A stretch of DNA of 64,000 nucleotides from Bacteroidota bacterium (lineage in GTDB: Bacteria > Bacteroidota > Bacteroidia > Bacteroidales > WCHB1-69): positions 1 through 64,000 of the forward strand of contig JAKPTX010000146.1 of assembly GCA_029570835.1 (NCBI GenBank). Reading direction: 5' to 3'. Shown one piece after another: positions 36,383-45,699 of the stretch. Under the pieces are notes generated by a model. That model saw only the letters and a program-made list of their open reading frames with translations, was not told the origin of the DNA and ran no database searches. Position 1 is the first letter of the stretch. Each line of letters begins with the position of its first letter. Made by a program: the position numbers and the translations under genes.

Positions 36383-39300
36383 TTAAAATCCGAACATAAC
36401 TCCCAAACTTACAGTAGTTGGCGTGCTGTAATTATAAGGATTACGCATAGCCATATTGTAATAATTAATAAATGAGGGAACATAAACTTGAGCATTAATA
36501 TATTGTTGGAATTGTTCCGCAGACAAGCAGCCGTCATCTTCCGGATTTCCTGTATAAGTATATACACTAACAACATTTTTAAAGTTAAAGATATTCGCAA
36601 CATCAAGATAAACAGTTAAAGAAGCTTGTTTTGCTGCTCTAGTAACTTTACCGTCATCCACTTTTTCTCCAAACTTTAACATGAAAGATTTATCAACACG
36701 AACATCACATTGGAAAATCCATGGTCTATTAGATCCATTGATTGATCCTGAAAGTTGTGATTTTCCACCTAAACCGTAGTAAGAATACGGGGTATTAGAC
36801 CTACTGTATGGCATACCTGACGCAGCAGAGAACACAATAGTTGCTCCGGCATTTTCAAACCATCTTGTTTCAATCATTTTAGTTTCATCTTTTCTAGAAA
36901 CTCTCTTCCATGTTGGTCCATTATAATCTTTACCCATACCAAAACGGTAGTCTAGTGAAACATTAAATCTGTGGCGTTGGTCAAAACTTAAGTTGGTTAA
37001 TGTTCTCAAGTTAGGTTGACCTGAAGCAATAATTGCTAGGTTAGATCCGGCAGAAGAACCGGTTCCTTTTGCAAACTGAAGCGTATAATTCGCTCTCAAA
37101 GTAATATTTTTATCTGCTCTTAAATTATATCCCAAAGTAAATCCTTGAACTGTACCAAAGTCAATATTATCAAATGAGTAATATGTACTTGGATATGCAC
37201 CGGTGAATCGATAAGATTGAATTTGATCTCTCTTTTCTGAATAATATCCCGCAATACTGATAGCAGAATTATCATTTAACATTTGTCTAAAACCAATTTC
37301 ATAATCGATACTTCTTTGAGGTTTAAGATTTGGATTATTTACTGAATTATTTGCATTGGATCCGAATTTTTCGATAAATAAATAACTAACGGGATTGAGT
37401 TGTAAATTAGTTGGACGATACGCAATTACGTTATAGTGAGCATAGAACTGAGAACTTTGTCCAACCGGGAATGAGAATGAAAGACGAGGCATAAATGACC
37501 ATTGAGGTGTATAATCCGCAAATGCCTTACCACTAACCTTTGAAATTGCAGTTTCATCCAAAGCTTCTTTCAATACTGGTCCTCCGGTTGCCCCTAACAT
37601 CGTTGTTGGGTCTAATATTTGTTGTCCACTAGCATCATACCAATCACGTCCATTTCTATATCCGATGATTGATTGGGTATTACCATCAGGTAATTTACCT
37701 TTATCGTTAACATAAACAACCCAATCATCTCCGGCATTAGCAACAAAACGCTCATCAGCAAATCCAAAATTACCAGCTTTTAAAGAACCCACTGTGTGAG
37801 CTTCTCTGAACAAGAATGGATCTTTAAGTACTTGTTGATTTGCGTCAAATCTGTCAATACGCAACCCAACATTAAATATAAGTGTTTGGATAGCAAATTT
37901 ATCTTGAATATAGAATGCCATATATATAGGTTCATAAGCTCCAATTTCATAATTGAAAACTTTATCTCCATTCGCATTTACTTCACCGTCAAAGAAGTTA
38001 GAAATGTTTGTTTTTCTCTTAGTTAAAGATGACCCGGTATAATCAAAACCATAATAACCTACCATAGGACCACTTAATCCAATAAGCAACTCGTCCGGAG
38101 AGAACATACCAATATCAAAAGTACTGGGATCATAGCTATCAATGTCTAACCAATCTGATCCATCGGGATCCAACCCCAACTTGATTCTTAAATTTCTATC
38201 AAAAGCTGATTGGTCTGCTAAGTTAATCAATGGATTATAATCAACAGTATCGCTTAAGTTAACATCAAAATAATTATACCCTGGGGAAACAGGATTCAAC
38301 ACATCAAGCTGAGAAATATGAAAGTTTTGTTTTTGTCTCATCAAAGTCCATAGCCCATAAGGCGCAACGCTCCAGGATCTATTCGTTAGTTTCTCCAATT
38401 CAAATCCTAATTTTAATTCATGGTCATTTAAGTTCAACGAAACACTTGCTTTTGCACCAATTGTTCCATTTCTCGTTTTTCCATATCCTGAAACTACAGT
38501 ACCCGGTACCGGATATAGTCCGTAAACTGCCGATGGAGAGTCTCCATTTCTCAATGCCCCAAAAGAAGAGTAAAGGTTAAGATCATAAGGAATAGTTGTT
38601 CCAAAGTAATCTGCAAAAAACTCAGGAGTATATCGGTCTACAAAGTTTTGAGTAAAGGGAACTAAATCGGGATTTGAAGATGTAGATCCATCAAAAGTAA
38701 TAATAGAATCGTATAGTGTTTGCAACACATACATATTCCTATACAGTACACTATCTATGTAAATATCCTGAAGTTCGTAAATTTTAGCTCTTTGTTTAGT
38801 AAATTTTCCAATATGACCATAGTTAAAAAGATTTCTGCCATGTCTTGCATCTTTCTCCTCATATTGATATAATGTATAGCTCACATTAATGTCGTACATG
38901 ATATTTTTAAGAATGTCAGTTTCTTTAACATCAGTTTTTACACGGTGTGTTAAACGTGCACTCATTCTTAATGTTGAACTTTGAGCTATTCCATTGTTTG
39001 CATTGTTGAAAACTGCATTATAAAGACCCCAACTCATTCCTTTACCATATTGATAAGATCCTGAAAGAGTCAACTTAACATTATTTTTAGAATTTCCATC
39101 CTCATCTTTTGGACCTCCAAGAATATCTACTTTTCCTTGTGCTACAAAACCATAGCTATGGGCATTTTGTCTTACTCTTTGTTTATAAAAATTCTCTTCT
39201 GTTAAATACTCACCAACAGAATAGTTAGCTCCCAATTGAAGATCATCATATTTTAGTGGGTTAAGCTTAATCGATTCAATAGCCTCATCGGTAGCCCTCC

Positions 39301-40165
39301 ATGTTCCACCTCTTGCCGGCGAACCATCCTTATTATACCAGCCCTCAGCGGTTAGCATAAAACCGGCCTTTGAGGGAAGATTAGGATTTTTGTTTTTCAC
39401 AAGAGGTCCTAAAAGTGTAAATGCAGCCAAGAAGTTATTATATCCATCTATTGATCCTCTTAACTCAGCATTTCCATGAAAATCTTTAGGAGCACCTTTG
39501 GTAGTAATAATGGTAAATGTTGTACCATCACCAAACTCAGCCGGAACCCCTCCCTGAATTAATTCAACACCTTCTACTCCACCCATGGCAATGGAACCAC
39601 CACCTCTCATACGAACACCATCCACAATGGTCTGTTGTCCATCACTTCTGTTACCTCTAAAGTTTGTGTTACCTGCAGCGTCCTTGGAAACTCCTTCAAA
39701 AGAACCGATAGCACTACCAATTCCACGTCCCGGTACTCTTTCCAACTCCTCTTTGGTAACTTTTCCTCCTGACTTGGGGTTCCCTTGGTCAATAATGGGT
39801 TCTTTTCCTTCAACTACAACCTCATCAAGCTCGGTTTTACATTCAAAAACAACGTTTTTGAAAACAACACTAGATCCGTCTACTAAGATATTAGAGTGTC
39901 TAGCCGTGGCTAAACACATTCCCGTTCCTCCAACAACCAAATCGTACGTACCGGCGAAGATTCCAAAAAATTGATATTCCCCTTTATCGTTTGTTGGAAT
40001 AGCTGCTCCGGGAACTGCTACTCCCTCACTTTCAAGGCGAACCAAAACTCGCTGTTGTGGAGCTCCATTAGGATCGGTAACTACACCTTTAACAATACTT
40101 TGTGCCACCAAAATATTTGCAGCAAGTAGAATTAGACTAAGTGTAAAAAGTAATTTTTTAATCAT
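36383..40165 (-). CDS. TonB-dependent receptor with N-terminal carboxypeptidase-regulatory-like domain
   Basis: 1260 residues. In order: signal peptide (1-21), a CarboxypepD_reg-like beta-sandwich (about 23-110, SIVKGVVTDPNGAPQQRVLV), a TonB-box-like TELDEVVVEG (111-120), a plug domain (about 125-230) with GVEGVELIQGGVPAEFGDGT, and a long 22-strand-type barrel ending in an aromatic residue (SLGVMFGF). No SusD gene follows; instead comes a giant T9SS-sorted protein and then a PorV-family barrel. The substrate is unknown. It heads its unit just after a terminator, with only an imperfect -7 element upstream. Confidence 0.9.
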   Translation of the reverse strand: MIKKLLFTLSLILLAANILVAQSIVKGVVTDPNGAPQQRVLVRLESEGVAVPGAAIPTNDKGEYQFFGIFAGTYDLVVGGTGMCLATARHSNILVDGSSVVFKNVVFECKTELDEVVVEGKEPIIDQGNPKSGGKVTKEELERVPGRGIGSAIGSFEGVSKDAAGNTNFRGNRSDGQQTIVDGVRMRGGGSIAMGGVEGVELIQGGVPAEFGDGTTFTIITTKGAPKDFHGNAELRGSIDGYNNFLAAFTLLGPLVKNKNPNLPSKAGFMLTAEGWYNKDGSPARGGTWRATDEAIESIKLNPLKYDDLQLGANYSVGEYLTEENFYKQRVRQNAHSYGFVAQGKVDILGGPKDEDGNSKNNVKLTLSGSYQYGKGMSWGLYNAVFNNANNGIAQSSTLRMSARLTHRVKTDVKETDILKNIMYDINVSYTLYQYEEKDARHGRNLFNYGHIGKFTKQRAKIYELQDIYIDSVLYRNMYVLQTLYDSIITFDGSTSSNPDLVPFTQNFVDRYTPEFFADYFGTTIPYDLNLYSSFGALRNGDSPSAVYGLYPVPGTVVSGYGKTRNGTIGAKASVSLNLNDHELKLGFELEKLTNRSWSVAPYGLWTLMRQKQNFHISQLDVLNPVSPGYNYFDVNLSDTVDYNPLINLADQSAFDRNLRIKLGLDPDGSDWLDIDSYDPSTFDIGMFSPDELLIGLSGPMVGYYGFDYTGSSLTKRKTNISNFFDGEVNANGDKVFNYEIGAYEPIYMAFYIQDKFAIQTLIFNVGLRIDRFDANQQVLKDPFLFREAHTVGSLKAGNFGFADERFVANAGDDWVVYVNDKGKLPDGNTQSIIGYRNGRDWYDASGQQILDPTTMLGATGGPVLKEALDETAISKVSGKAFADYTPQWSFMPRLSFSFPVGQSSQFYAHYNVIAYRPTNLQLNPVSYLFIEKFGSNANNSVNNPNLKPQRSIDYEIGFRQMLNDNSAISIAGYYSEKRDQIQSYRFTGAYPSTYYSFDNIDFGTVQGFTLGYNLRADKNITLRANYTLQFAKGTGSSAGSNLAIIASGQPNLRTLTNLSFDQRHRFNVSLDYRFGMGKDYNGPTWKRVSRKDETKMIETRWFENAGATIVFSAASGMPYSRSNTPYSYYGLGGKSQLSGSINGSNRPWIFQCDVRVDKSFMLKFGEKVDDGKVTRAAKQASLTVYLDVANIFNFKNVVSVYTYTGNPEDDGCLSAEQFQQYINAQVYVPSFINYYNMAMRNPYNYSTPTTVSLGVMFGF

Positions 40166-40212
40166 AACTTAAATTATATTTGAACATTTTTTTCTAATAA
40201 TTTTTCAGGCGG

Positions 40213-40220
40213 TAAAGTTA
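40213..40220 (-). promoter_or_regulatory. Possible -7 element for the receptor/T9SS/PorV unit
   Basis: TAACTTTA on the minus strand, 7 of the 8 conserved-form bases (last G replaced by A), 48 bp upstream of the receptor start and just past the upstream terminator. It is the best candidate in this gap but weak. Confidence 0.3.
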
Positions 40221-40221
40221 T

Positions 40222-40250
40222 AAAAAAAATCGATTGCCCTTCATCGATTT
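40222..40250 (-). terminator. Intrinsic terminator of the PASTA-DnaQ unit
   Basis: Perfect eight-base-pair stem AAATCGAT/ATCGATTT with an eight-base loop (40235-40242), continuing on the minus strand into a run of eight T. It lies 34 bp after the stop of the 135-residue protein gene and before the receptor gene. Confidence 0.85.
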
Positions 40251-40283
40251 ATAAGTTAAAAGTTTTAATTCATTTAAGATCAA

Positions 40284-40691
40284 TTAATTATATTTATTTT
40301 TAAGAATTTCACTATAAATAAAGCCTTTCCTGACATCGTCAATTTCCATTGAGATATCAACAGTACTATATTCCTCATTATCAACGCTTTGGGATTTAAT
40401 TTGAGGATTAATTTGGGGATTATAATCTGTCTCCAAAGTTTCTAAAGTTTGATGTCTATATTGCCCAAAATTGCTATTTCTGGAATGATTTTCCGCATTT
40501 TTAGACATTTTGTAATCAATTTGTAACTCTGAAAAAGAGGAGTCTTCTGCTTCGTCTATTTCTTCAGGTTCTTCAAAGGTGTCCACTTCAGGAATGTGCA
40601 TGGTCTGCTTTTTAGATTTGGCTTTTCTGATTGAAGAGATCAAATAGATCACGATCATCACTATTAAAATTATTAACTGTTTTTTGTCCAT
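40284..40691 (-). CDS. Small single-pass membrane protein, function unknown
   Basis: 135 residues: one N-terminal hydrophobic helix (about 6-21), then a Lys/Arg-rich stop-transfer segment (RKAKSKKQ) and an acidic, low-complexity tail (TFEEPEEIDEAEDSS) that is probably disordered and cytoplasmic. No family is recognised. It follows the exonuclease gene after 2 bp and ends its unit before the terminator. Confidence 0.65.
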   Translation of the reverse strand: MDKKQLIILIVMIVIYLISSIRKAKSKKQTMHIPEVDTFEEPEEIDEAEDSSFSELQIDYKMSKNAENHSRNSNFGQYRHQTLETLETDYNPQINPQIKSQSVDNEEYSTVDISMEIDDVRKGFIYSEILKNKYN

Positions 40692-40693
40692 AA

Positions 40694-41512
40694 TCAGCTT
40701 GATTTTTTTTCAAATTGTACTTCATCATAAATTCTGGAAACCACCCTTTTGGTATAAAGAGGAAACTCCGCATCCATGATCCAAAAATAATAAGAAGGTT
40801 CCTTTAGAAAAACATCTTTTACTCTTTTTCCCTTATGCTTCCCAAAATTAAACACTTCTTCATCTTTATCGTTAAAAATAATATGTCCTACTAAATCAAC
40901 AGTACGAGATTCTGATGATAATTGAGATAATACGTTGACATCATTTTTTATTTGAATATCACGACCTGTTTTAGAATTTTCATAAACCTGACCATCATAT
41001 TTCTTAATCTGACCTTTTAAAACTTTATAGGTAGCTCGTGTATCCTCCATCGCATTATGAGGGTTTAAAATCTCCTCTTCACAATAAAATCTACAAGCAG
41101 CAATCAATGTTCTGGGTTCCATTTTATGGAAAATATTTTGAACATCTATGATTTTTCTGTCTCTTAAGTCAAAATCCACATCTACCCTTAAAAACTCCTC
41201 TATCAGCAGAGGAAGATCAAATTTATTAGAATTAAATCCTGCTAAATCACTATCTGCAATAAAACTCCTAATCTCTTCAGCAACACCCTTAAAGGTTGGT
41301 TTACCTATTAAATCCTCATTTGATATTTTGTGAACCTCCATTGCTTCTTTGCTTATGGGTATCTCCGGATTAATTCTTGTGTAGTATTCTTGTTCAGTCC
41401 CGTCAGGCATTACCTTGATCATAGCAATCTCCACAATCCGATCTTTTCCAACATTCAATCCTGTTGTTTCCAAATCAAAAAAGAGCAGCGGTTTCTGTAA
41501 ATTTAATTGCAT
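40694..41512 (-). CDS. DnaQ-like DEDDh 3'-5' exonuclease
   Basis: 272 residues. The N-terminal exonuclease domain (about 8-170) shows Exo I FFDLETTG (Asp13, Glu15), Exo II around FNSNKFDLPLL and Exo III HNAMEDTRAT. A further C-terminal region of about 80 residues contains NFGKHKGKRVKDVFLKEPSY, a segment seen in other Bacteroidota proteins of this type. It could be a proofreading-type or stand-alone repair/RNA exonuclease. It follows a T9SS cargo gene after 12 bp. Confidence 0.9.
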   Translation of the reverse strand: MQLNLQKPLLFFDLETTGLNVGKDRIVEIAMIKVMPDGTEQEYYTRINPEIPISKEAMEVHKISNEDLIGKPTFKGVAEEIRSFIADSDLAGFNSNKFDLPLLIEEFLRVDVDFDLRDRKIIDVQNIFHKMEPRTLIAACRFYCEEEILNPHNAMEDTRATYKVLKGQIKKYDGQVYENSKTGRDIQIKNDVNVLSQLSSESRTVDLVGHIIFNDKDEEVFNFGKHKGKRVKDVFLKEPSYYFWIMDAEFPLYTKRVVSRIYDEVQFEKKSS

Positions 41513-41524
41513 TCTTGTATTGTA

Positions 41525-43513
41525 TTAGTATTTTATAAATTTTTGTACACTTTTTCTACCATTCCGCGCCACCAGCTTAACTATATAGGGACCATCCGCC
41601 AAATTTTCTATAGAAATAGCCTCAACGCAACGATTTACCTCCCCCCTTTTTATTTCTTTTCCCATCATATCGTAAATAAAAAAAGAGGGGGGATACAATT
41701 CTTCGCACAGATCACTTGTCATCTCTATATAAATATAATGTGTAGCCGGATTGGGATATAGTTTAAAAGGGATCTCCGCCTGATAGTCGGTAATTCCCGA
41801 TGTATATAGTTTCCCAACAATCGGTCTGATCATGGGAGCCCCTTTTAAAATCGGTTCTGCCCAAAAATTAGCGGTTTTATAATAAAAATAAGACCTGGCA
41901 TCACTATTCTGATCAAAACCTATATTGATTTGTGTGTCATGATCTTGCATAATTCCGACAAAGAAAGAGCCTGTCAGGGGTACAGGTCGTTCAAGAACAT
42001 AAGTTACAAAATCCAAAAACTGATCTGCATATTGAGGTAATTGTGCCGGAAATGAATCCATGACGGCTCCCGGTTTTTGATTACTCCCCATCGCCCATAC
42101 CATAATGGTAAATGGTACAACACTTTCATCATTGAAAGTTCTATTAAACCAAATATCTACTGCTTTCAACGTATCCGGATGTTGAAGATCAAATTTAAGT
42201 GCCAGATAGGATTTAGGTTGAGGATTTGTATTGTACAAAGAGTATCCAGCCTCAGCTGTCCCATCATCGTAAGCAAAAAAGTTCAAAAATCGTTGCTCAA
42301 ACACAATGGTGTCATTGGAAAGATTAATATCACCACTATGTCCGTCAATCTTTTGAATATGAGTTATGGTATATAAAGCACTATCCTGACCGTCATAAGA
42401 GATAGAAAACCCAACATCGGGATTGGCATGATACGGATATTGTTGAAATCCATTGTTATAGTACGGATAGATATTTTCGTTATTACAAGTATAGGTATAA
42501 ATCTGATCCGTATTATTTTTCACCACATGATACTTATAGCTTGCATTTCTTGTAGTATTGGAAAGATTAGACATTACATTGGTAAATTTATCTTTCAATA
42601 AATCACTATGATAATGACTCCACGGAACATACTGATATGGAGTTATGGCATTTGTTGCCCCTTTTACAAAAGCTATGTCATTAGGGTATAAATCATCATA
42701 GGTTCTATTCACATCCAACCTGATATAATCAATATGCCACTGGTCAACATTACTGGACCATCCTATAATCCCTTGATCTTCCAAACTGGCAATATTTCTG
42801 AATCTAAACTGAAAACTATCTTTCAGAAAAACAGGATCAGTTATCGGTATCAAAACTTGTTTAAAAAAGGTTAAGTGTTGTGGATCGTTGTTAATCCATT
42901 GGTCTAATGATACACCGGGTGTGCTCCAAACATCAGTCCAGGCAGTAACCCCATTTTGTGTGTATCCAAAATCCAAATAGAGATAATCTGATGACTCCGG
43001 TTGATTTCCAATTCTCTCCCATTGGACTATCGGATATGACGAACTCCCTCCTCCGGGTTGATAATAAAAGGAGAAATAGAGAGAATCTTGCACTGTAATG
43101 GCTTTATACGGAGAAAAGAGGGTATCCAGTCGGATAAAGTTTGAGGTCAAAGTGTCAGCAAAAAACCCGGTACCATTGGCATGCTCATAAATTTCACCGT
43201 ACTGATTCAATGCGTCCAGCGTTACTACACCAACTGTCGGAGGATTCACAGGGTATGTATTGTTGACAAAAGCTTGTTGGTCCAAAAATTTTGCCGGATC
43301 AGGATATCCGACATAGGAAGAAAAATCCTCAATAAATGGTAAACGGAGCAATGGTCTATTCTCCTTCAAATGATTATGTTGTAATTTTTTTGCTTCTTTT
43401 GCGATGATTGGATTAGAGGGTAATCCGGTTATTATTTCTTGAGCCCCTAAATTAGAAAGCAAAGAAAAAATAACTGCTAAAAAAAATATGCGAATATTTT
43501 GAGATTGAAACAT
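41525..43513 (-). CDS. T9SS type A sorting domain protein, function unknown
   Basis: 662 residues with a signal peptide (1-24, cut after LGA), a large beta-rich central region without recognised catalytic motifs, and a C-terminal sorting domain (about 585-662; IPFKLYPNPATHYIYIEM ... SVQKFIKY). It is expected at the cell surface or secreted. The gene carries G6 and C6 runs inside the sorting domain (41687-41692 and 41641-41646). It lies 11 bp after the PASTA gene and before the exonuclease, so the unit mixes envelope and nucleic-acid functions. Confidence 0.85.
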   Translation of the reverse strand: MFQSQNIRIFFLAVIFSLLSNLGAQEIITGLPSNPIIAKEAKKLQHNHLKENRPLLRLPFIEDFSSYVGYPDPAKFLDQQAFVNNTYPVNPPTVGVVTLDALNQYGEIYEHANGTGFFADTLTSNFIRLDTLFSPYKAITVQDSLYFSFYYQPGGGSSSYPIVQWERIGNQPESSDYLYLDFGYTQNGVTAWTDVWSTPGVSLDQWINNDPQHLTFFKQVLIPITDPVFLKDSFQFRFRNIASLEDQGIIGWSSNVDQWHIDYIRLDVNRTYDDLYPNDIAFVKGATNAITPYQYVPWSHYHSDLLKDKFTNVMSNLSNTTRNASYKYHVVKNNTDQIYTYTCNNENIYPYYNNGFQQYPYHANPDVGFSISYDGQDSALYTITHIQKIDGHSGDINLSNDTIVFEQRFLNFFAYDDGTAEAGYSLYNTNPQPKSYLALKFDLQHPDTLKAVDIWFNRTFNDESVVPFTIMVWAMGSNQKPGAVMDSFPAQLPQYADQFLDFVTYVLERPVPLTGSFFVGIMQDHDTQINIGFDQNSDARSYFYYKTANFWAEPILKGAPMIRPIVGKLYTSGITDYQAEIPFKLYPNPATHYIYIEMTSDLCEELYPPSFFIYDMMGKEIKRGEVNRCVEAISIENLADGPYIVKLVARNGRKSVQKFIKY

Positions 43514-43524
43514 AACTTTATTAT

Positions 43525-44133
43525 TTAGGGTTCCGTTACTATTTGTGTTAATGAATCCAACATCATAGATTCTATATCCCTTCCTACCACCAACGTTATC
43601 GATTCACCCATAGAGATTTCTGTTTCGGGTGAAATTGAACGACCTCTATAAAGTTGCTCCAATACAACATTTTCATAGGGACTGGCTTTATAGATCACTG
43701 AGCCTAATTCAAGTCCTTTAGCTTTAAGCATAATCTCTGCTTGTCTTAAGGATACATCTATTAATTGTGGCATTTTAATTTTAGGGGGGAGATCAGACGC
43801 GATAGTTAAGTACACCTTTCTGCCCTTCTTCACCATTTCGTGTGGGTGAGGATCCTGTTTTAAAACCGAACCGGGGGGCATCTTTTTGTCAAAAATAGAT
43901 TCCGTAACTTCTATTATAAAGTCATCAGATAAAGAATCTGATACCAATTGATTCGCATCTTTTCCAATAAAGTTAGGCATCTCTATTTCTTTACCGTGAT
44001 CTGTGTAGATACCCAACAAAAAGAGTGTAGTAATAGCAATAACAAGAGTAATCCCTATAGCCAATAGGATATGGAACCCTAATCTATGGGGACGGAAAAA
44101 ATCTTTAATTTTTTCCTTTCTACTGTTCTTCAT
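43525..44133 (-). CDS. PASTA-domain membrane protein
   Basis: 202 residues: a cytoplasmic basic N-terminus, one membrane helix (about 22-44) and two to three periplasmic PASTA repeats (EMPNFIGKDANQLVSD; KMPQLIDVSLRQAEIMLKAK; a partial third). No kinase or penicillin-binding domain is attached. Stand-alone PASTA proteins of this form are common in Bacteroidota and are presumed to sense or bind peptidoglycan. First gene of the unit ending at the terminator near 40.2 kb, with a 55-nt leader that contains an inverted repeat. Confidence 0.88.
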   Translation of the reverse strand: MKNSRKEKIKDFFRPHRLGFHILLAIGITLVIAITTLFLLGIYTDHGKEIEMPNFIGKDANQLVSDSLSDDFIIEVTESIFDKKMPPGSVLKQDPHPHEMVKKGRKVYLTIASDLPPKIKMPQLIDVSLRQAEIMLKAKGLELGSVIYKASPYENVVLEQLYRGRSISPETEISMGESITLVVGRDIESMMLDSLTQIVTEP

Positions 44134-44159
44134 CCTCCTTACAATTTATTGACCTATAA

Positions 44160-44175
44160 ATTAGATAAATCTAAT
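44160..44175. repeat. Inverted repeat in the PASTA gene leader
   Basis: ATTAGAT and ATCTAAT separated by two bases, located between the -7 element and the start codon. It could be an operator or a leader hairpin. Confidence 0.45.
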
Positions 44176-44193
44176 AAATACAGTTATCAGGAG

Positions 44194-44201
44194 CAAAATT
44201 A
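44194..44201 (-). promoter_or_regulatory. -7 element for the PASTA unit
   Basis: TAATTTTG on the minus strand, 61 bp upstream of the PASTA gene start and just downstream of the metK stop codon. Confidence 0.5.
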
Positions 44202-44222
44202 TAAAAAATATCATAACAAAAC

Positions 44223-45509
44223 TTACAAATTAAAAGATTGTTTTATAATATCCACATAATCTAGTTTTTCCCATGGGAAAAAGGTTACTTTTTTGTACCA
44301 TTTTGTTTTTCCGGCTTCTGTTTTTGCATAAGTTTCCTGATCTTGATAGAACACCTCAATCTCTTTTTCATACACATCTCTACCGAAGTGTCCGTAAGAT
44401 GCTGTTGCCTCATAGATTGGATTTTTTAATTTGAATCTATTCACAATAGCATAAGGGCTCATTTCATATATTTCTTCAATCTTTCTGGAAATTTCACCAT
44501 CAGTTAAGTCAACTTTCGCACTATTATACGTGTTAACATAAAATCCAACCGGTTTAGCCACCCCAATAGCATACGCAACCTGTATCAACACCTCATCACA
44601 GAGACCTGCAGCAACCATATTTTTTGCGATATGTCTTGCAGCATAAGCTGCAGAACGATCCACTTTTGAAGAATCCTTTCCGGAAAATGCTCCACCTCCA
44701 TGAGCTCCTCTACCGCCATAGGTATCAACAATGATTTTTCTTCCTGTCAAGCCGGTATCCCCATGAGGTCCTCCAATAACAAATTTTCCTGTCGGATTCA
44801 CGTGAAGATTGTAATCATCTCCGAACAAACGTTGAATTTGTGGGGAACATAATTTTTTCACTCTTGGAATCAATATGTTTCTGACATCATTCTTAATAAT
44901 CTCCAGCATTTTTTGATCATCTTTTTCAAAGTCATCATGTTGTGTAGAGATTACAATAGTATCTATCTTCTCCGGGTTTCCGTTATCGTCATACCAAACG
45001 GTTACCTGTGATTTTGAATCGGGTCGAAGATAGGTCATCTCTTTACCTTCTCTTCTAATCGCAGCCAATTCTTGTAAAAAAATGTGTGCTAACTCTGAAG
45101 TGATAGGCATAAAATTATCCATTTCACGACATGCATAACCAAACATCATACCTTGATCTCCGGCACCTTGTTCTTCTTTAACATCACGCTCAACTCCTTG
45201 ATTGATATCGGAAGATTGACTGTGAACTGTCGAAATCACTCCGCAAGAGTTGGCATCAAATCTATATTCACTTTTATTGTATCCAATTCTATCAATCACT
45301 CGACGAACGATACAATCCGGCTCAATTATTCCTTTTGATTTCACTTCACCGGCACATACAACCAATCCGGTTGTTACTAATGTTTCCAAAGCAACCTTTG
45401 ATTCAGGATCTTGCGCTAAAAGAGAGTCTAACAGTGCATCGGAAATTTGGTCACTCACTTTATCGGGATGACCTTCAGAAACTGATTCTGATGTAAATAA
45501 ATAACCCAT
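44223..45509 (-). CDS. metK: S-adenosylmethionine synthetase
   Basis: Makes SAM from methionine and ATP. 428 residues from [17 protein letters not shown]; the frame stays open 93 codons further upstream, but that stretch overlaps the xerD 3' end and the leader RNA and encodes nothing family-like, so the internal ATG is used. Motifs: ATP/metal loop GHPDK (13-17), DQGMMFGYA and the glycine-rich [18 protein letters not shown]. 428 residues is somewhat longer than E. coli MetK (384). Preceded by a leader of about 120 nt with a SAM-II-like element, which would give feedback control. Confidence 0.98.
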   Translation of the reverse strand: MGYLFTSESVSEGHPDKVSDQISDALLDSLLAQDPESKVALETLVTTGLVVCAGEVKSKGIIEPDCIVRRVIDRIGYNKSEYRFDANSCGVISTVHSQSSDINQGVERDVKEEQGAGDQGMMFGYACREMDNFMPITSELAHIFLQELAAIRREGKEMTYLRPDSKSQVTVWYDDNGNPEKIDTIVISTQHDDFEKDDQKMLEIIKNDVRNILIPRVKKLCSPQIQRLFGDDYNLHVNPTGKFVIGGPHGDTGLTGRKIIVDTYGGRGAHGGGAFSGKDSSKVDRSAAYAARHIAKNMVAAGLCDEVLIQVAYAIGVAKPVGFYVNTYNSAKVDLTDGEISRKIEEIYEMSPYAIVNRFKLKNPIYEATASYGHFGRDVYEKEIEVFYQDQETYAKTEAGKTKWYKKVTFFPWEKLDYVDIIKQSFNL

Positions 45510-45569
45510 TTTTATAAATATTTTAATTGTTATTAATAATATAATATTGTATTGAAAAAATGGGGAAAA

Positions 45570-45625
45570 AGCATGTTTTAGCATTTTTTTTATGTGGTTG
45601 CAAGCAATACAAATCTTTCCACATT
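45570..45625 (-). ncRNA. SAM-II-like riboswitch candidate in the metK leader
   Basis: On the minus strand, six-base P1 arms ATGTGG (45619-45624) and CCACAT (45592-45597) enclose a loop with GATTTGTATTGC. They are followed by A-rich sequence and GCTAAAA (45576-45582). The order P1 - AUUU - UAUUGC - P1' - A-rich - GCUAAA is that of the SAM-II class. The element begins about 7 nt after the predicted transcription start and ends about 60 nt before the metK ATG. The pseudoknot pairing was not fully resolved by hand. Confidence 0.6.
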
Positions 45626-45636
45626 TTTTCAATCGG

Positions 45637-45644
45637 CAAAGGTA
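45637..45644 (-). promoter_or_regulatory. -7 element for metK
   Basis: TACCTTTG on the minus strand, 127 bp upstream of the metK ATG. It implies an unusually long leader compared with the short leaders of neighbouring genes. Confidence 0.65.
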
Positions 45645-45699
45645 TAAAATAAAACCGAATATTACAACAAAATAAATAAATGATTTATTTCTCTTATAA

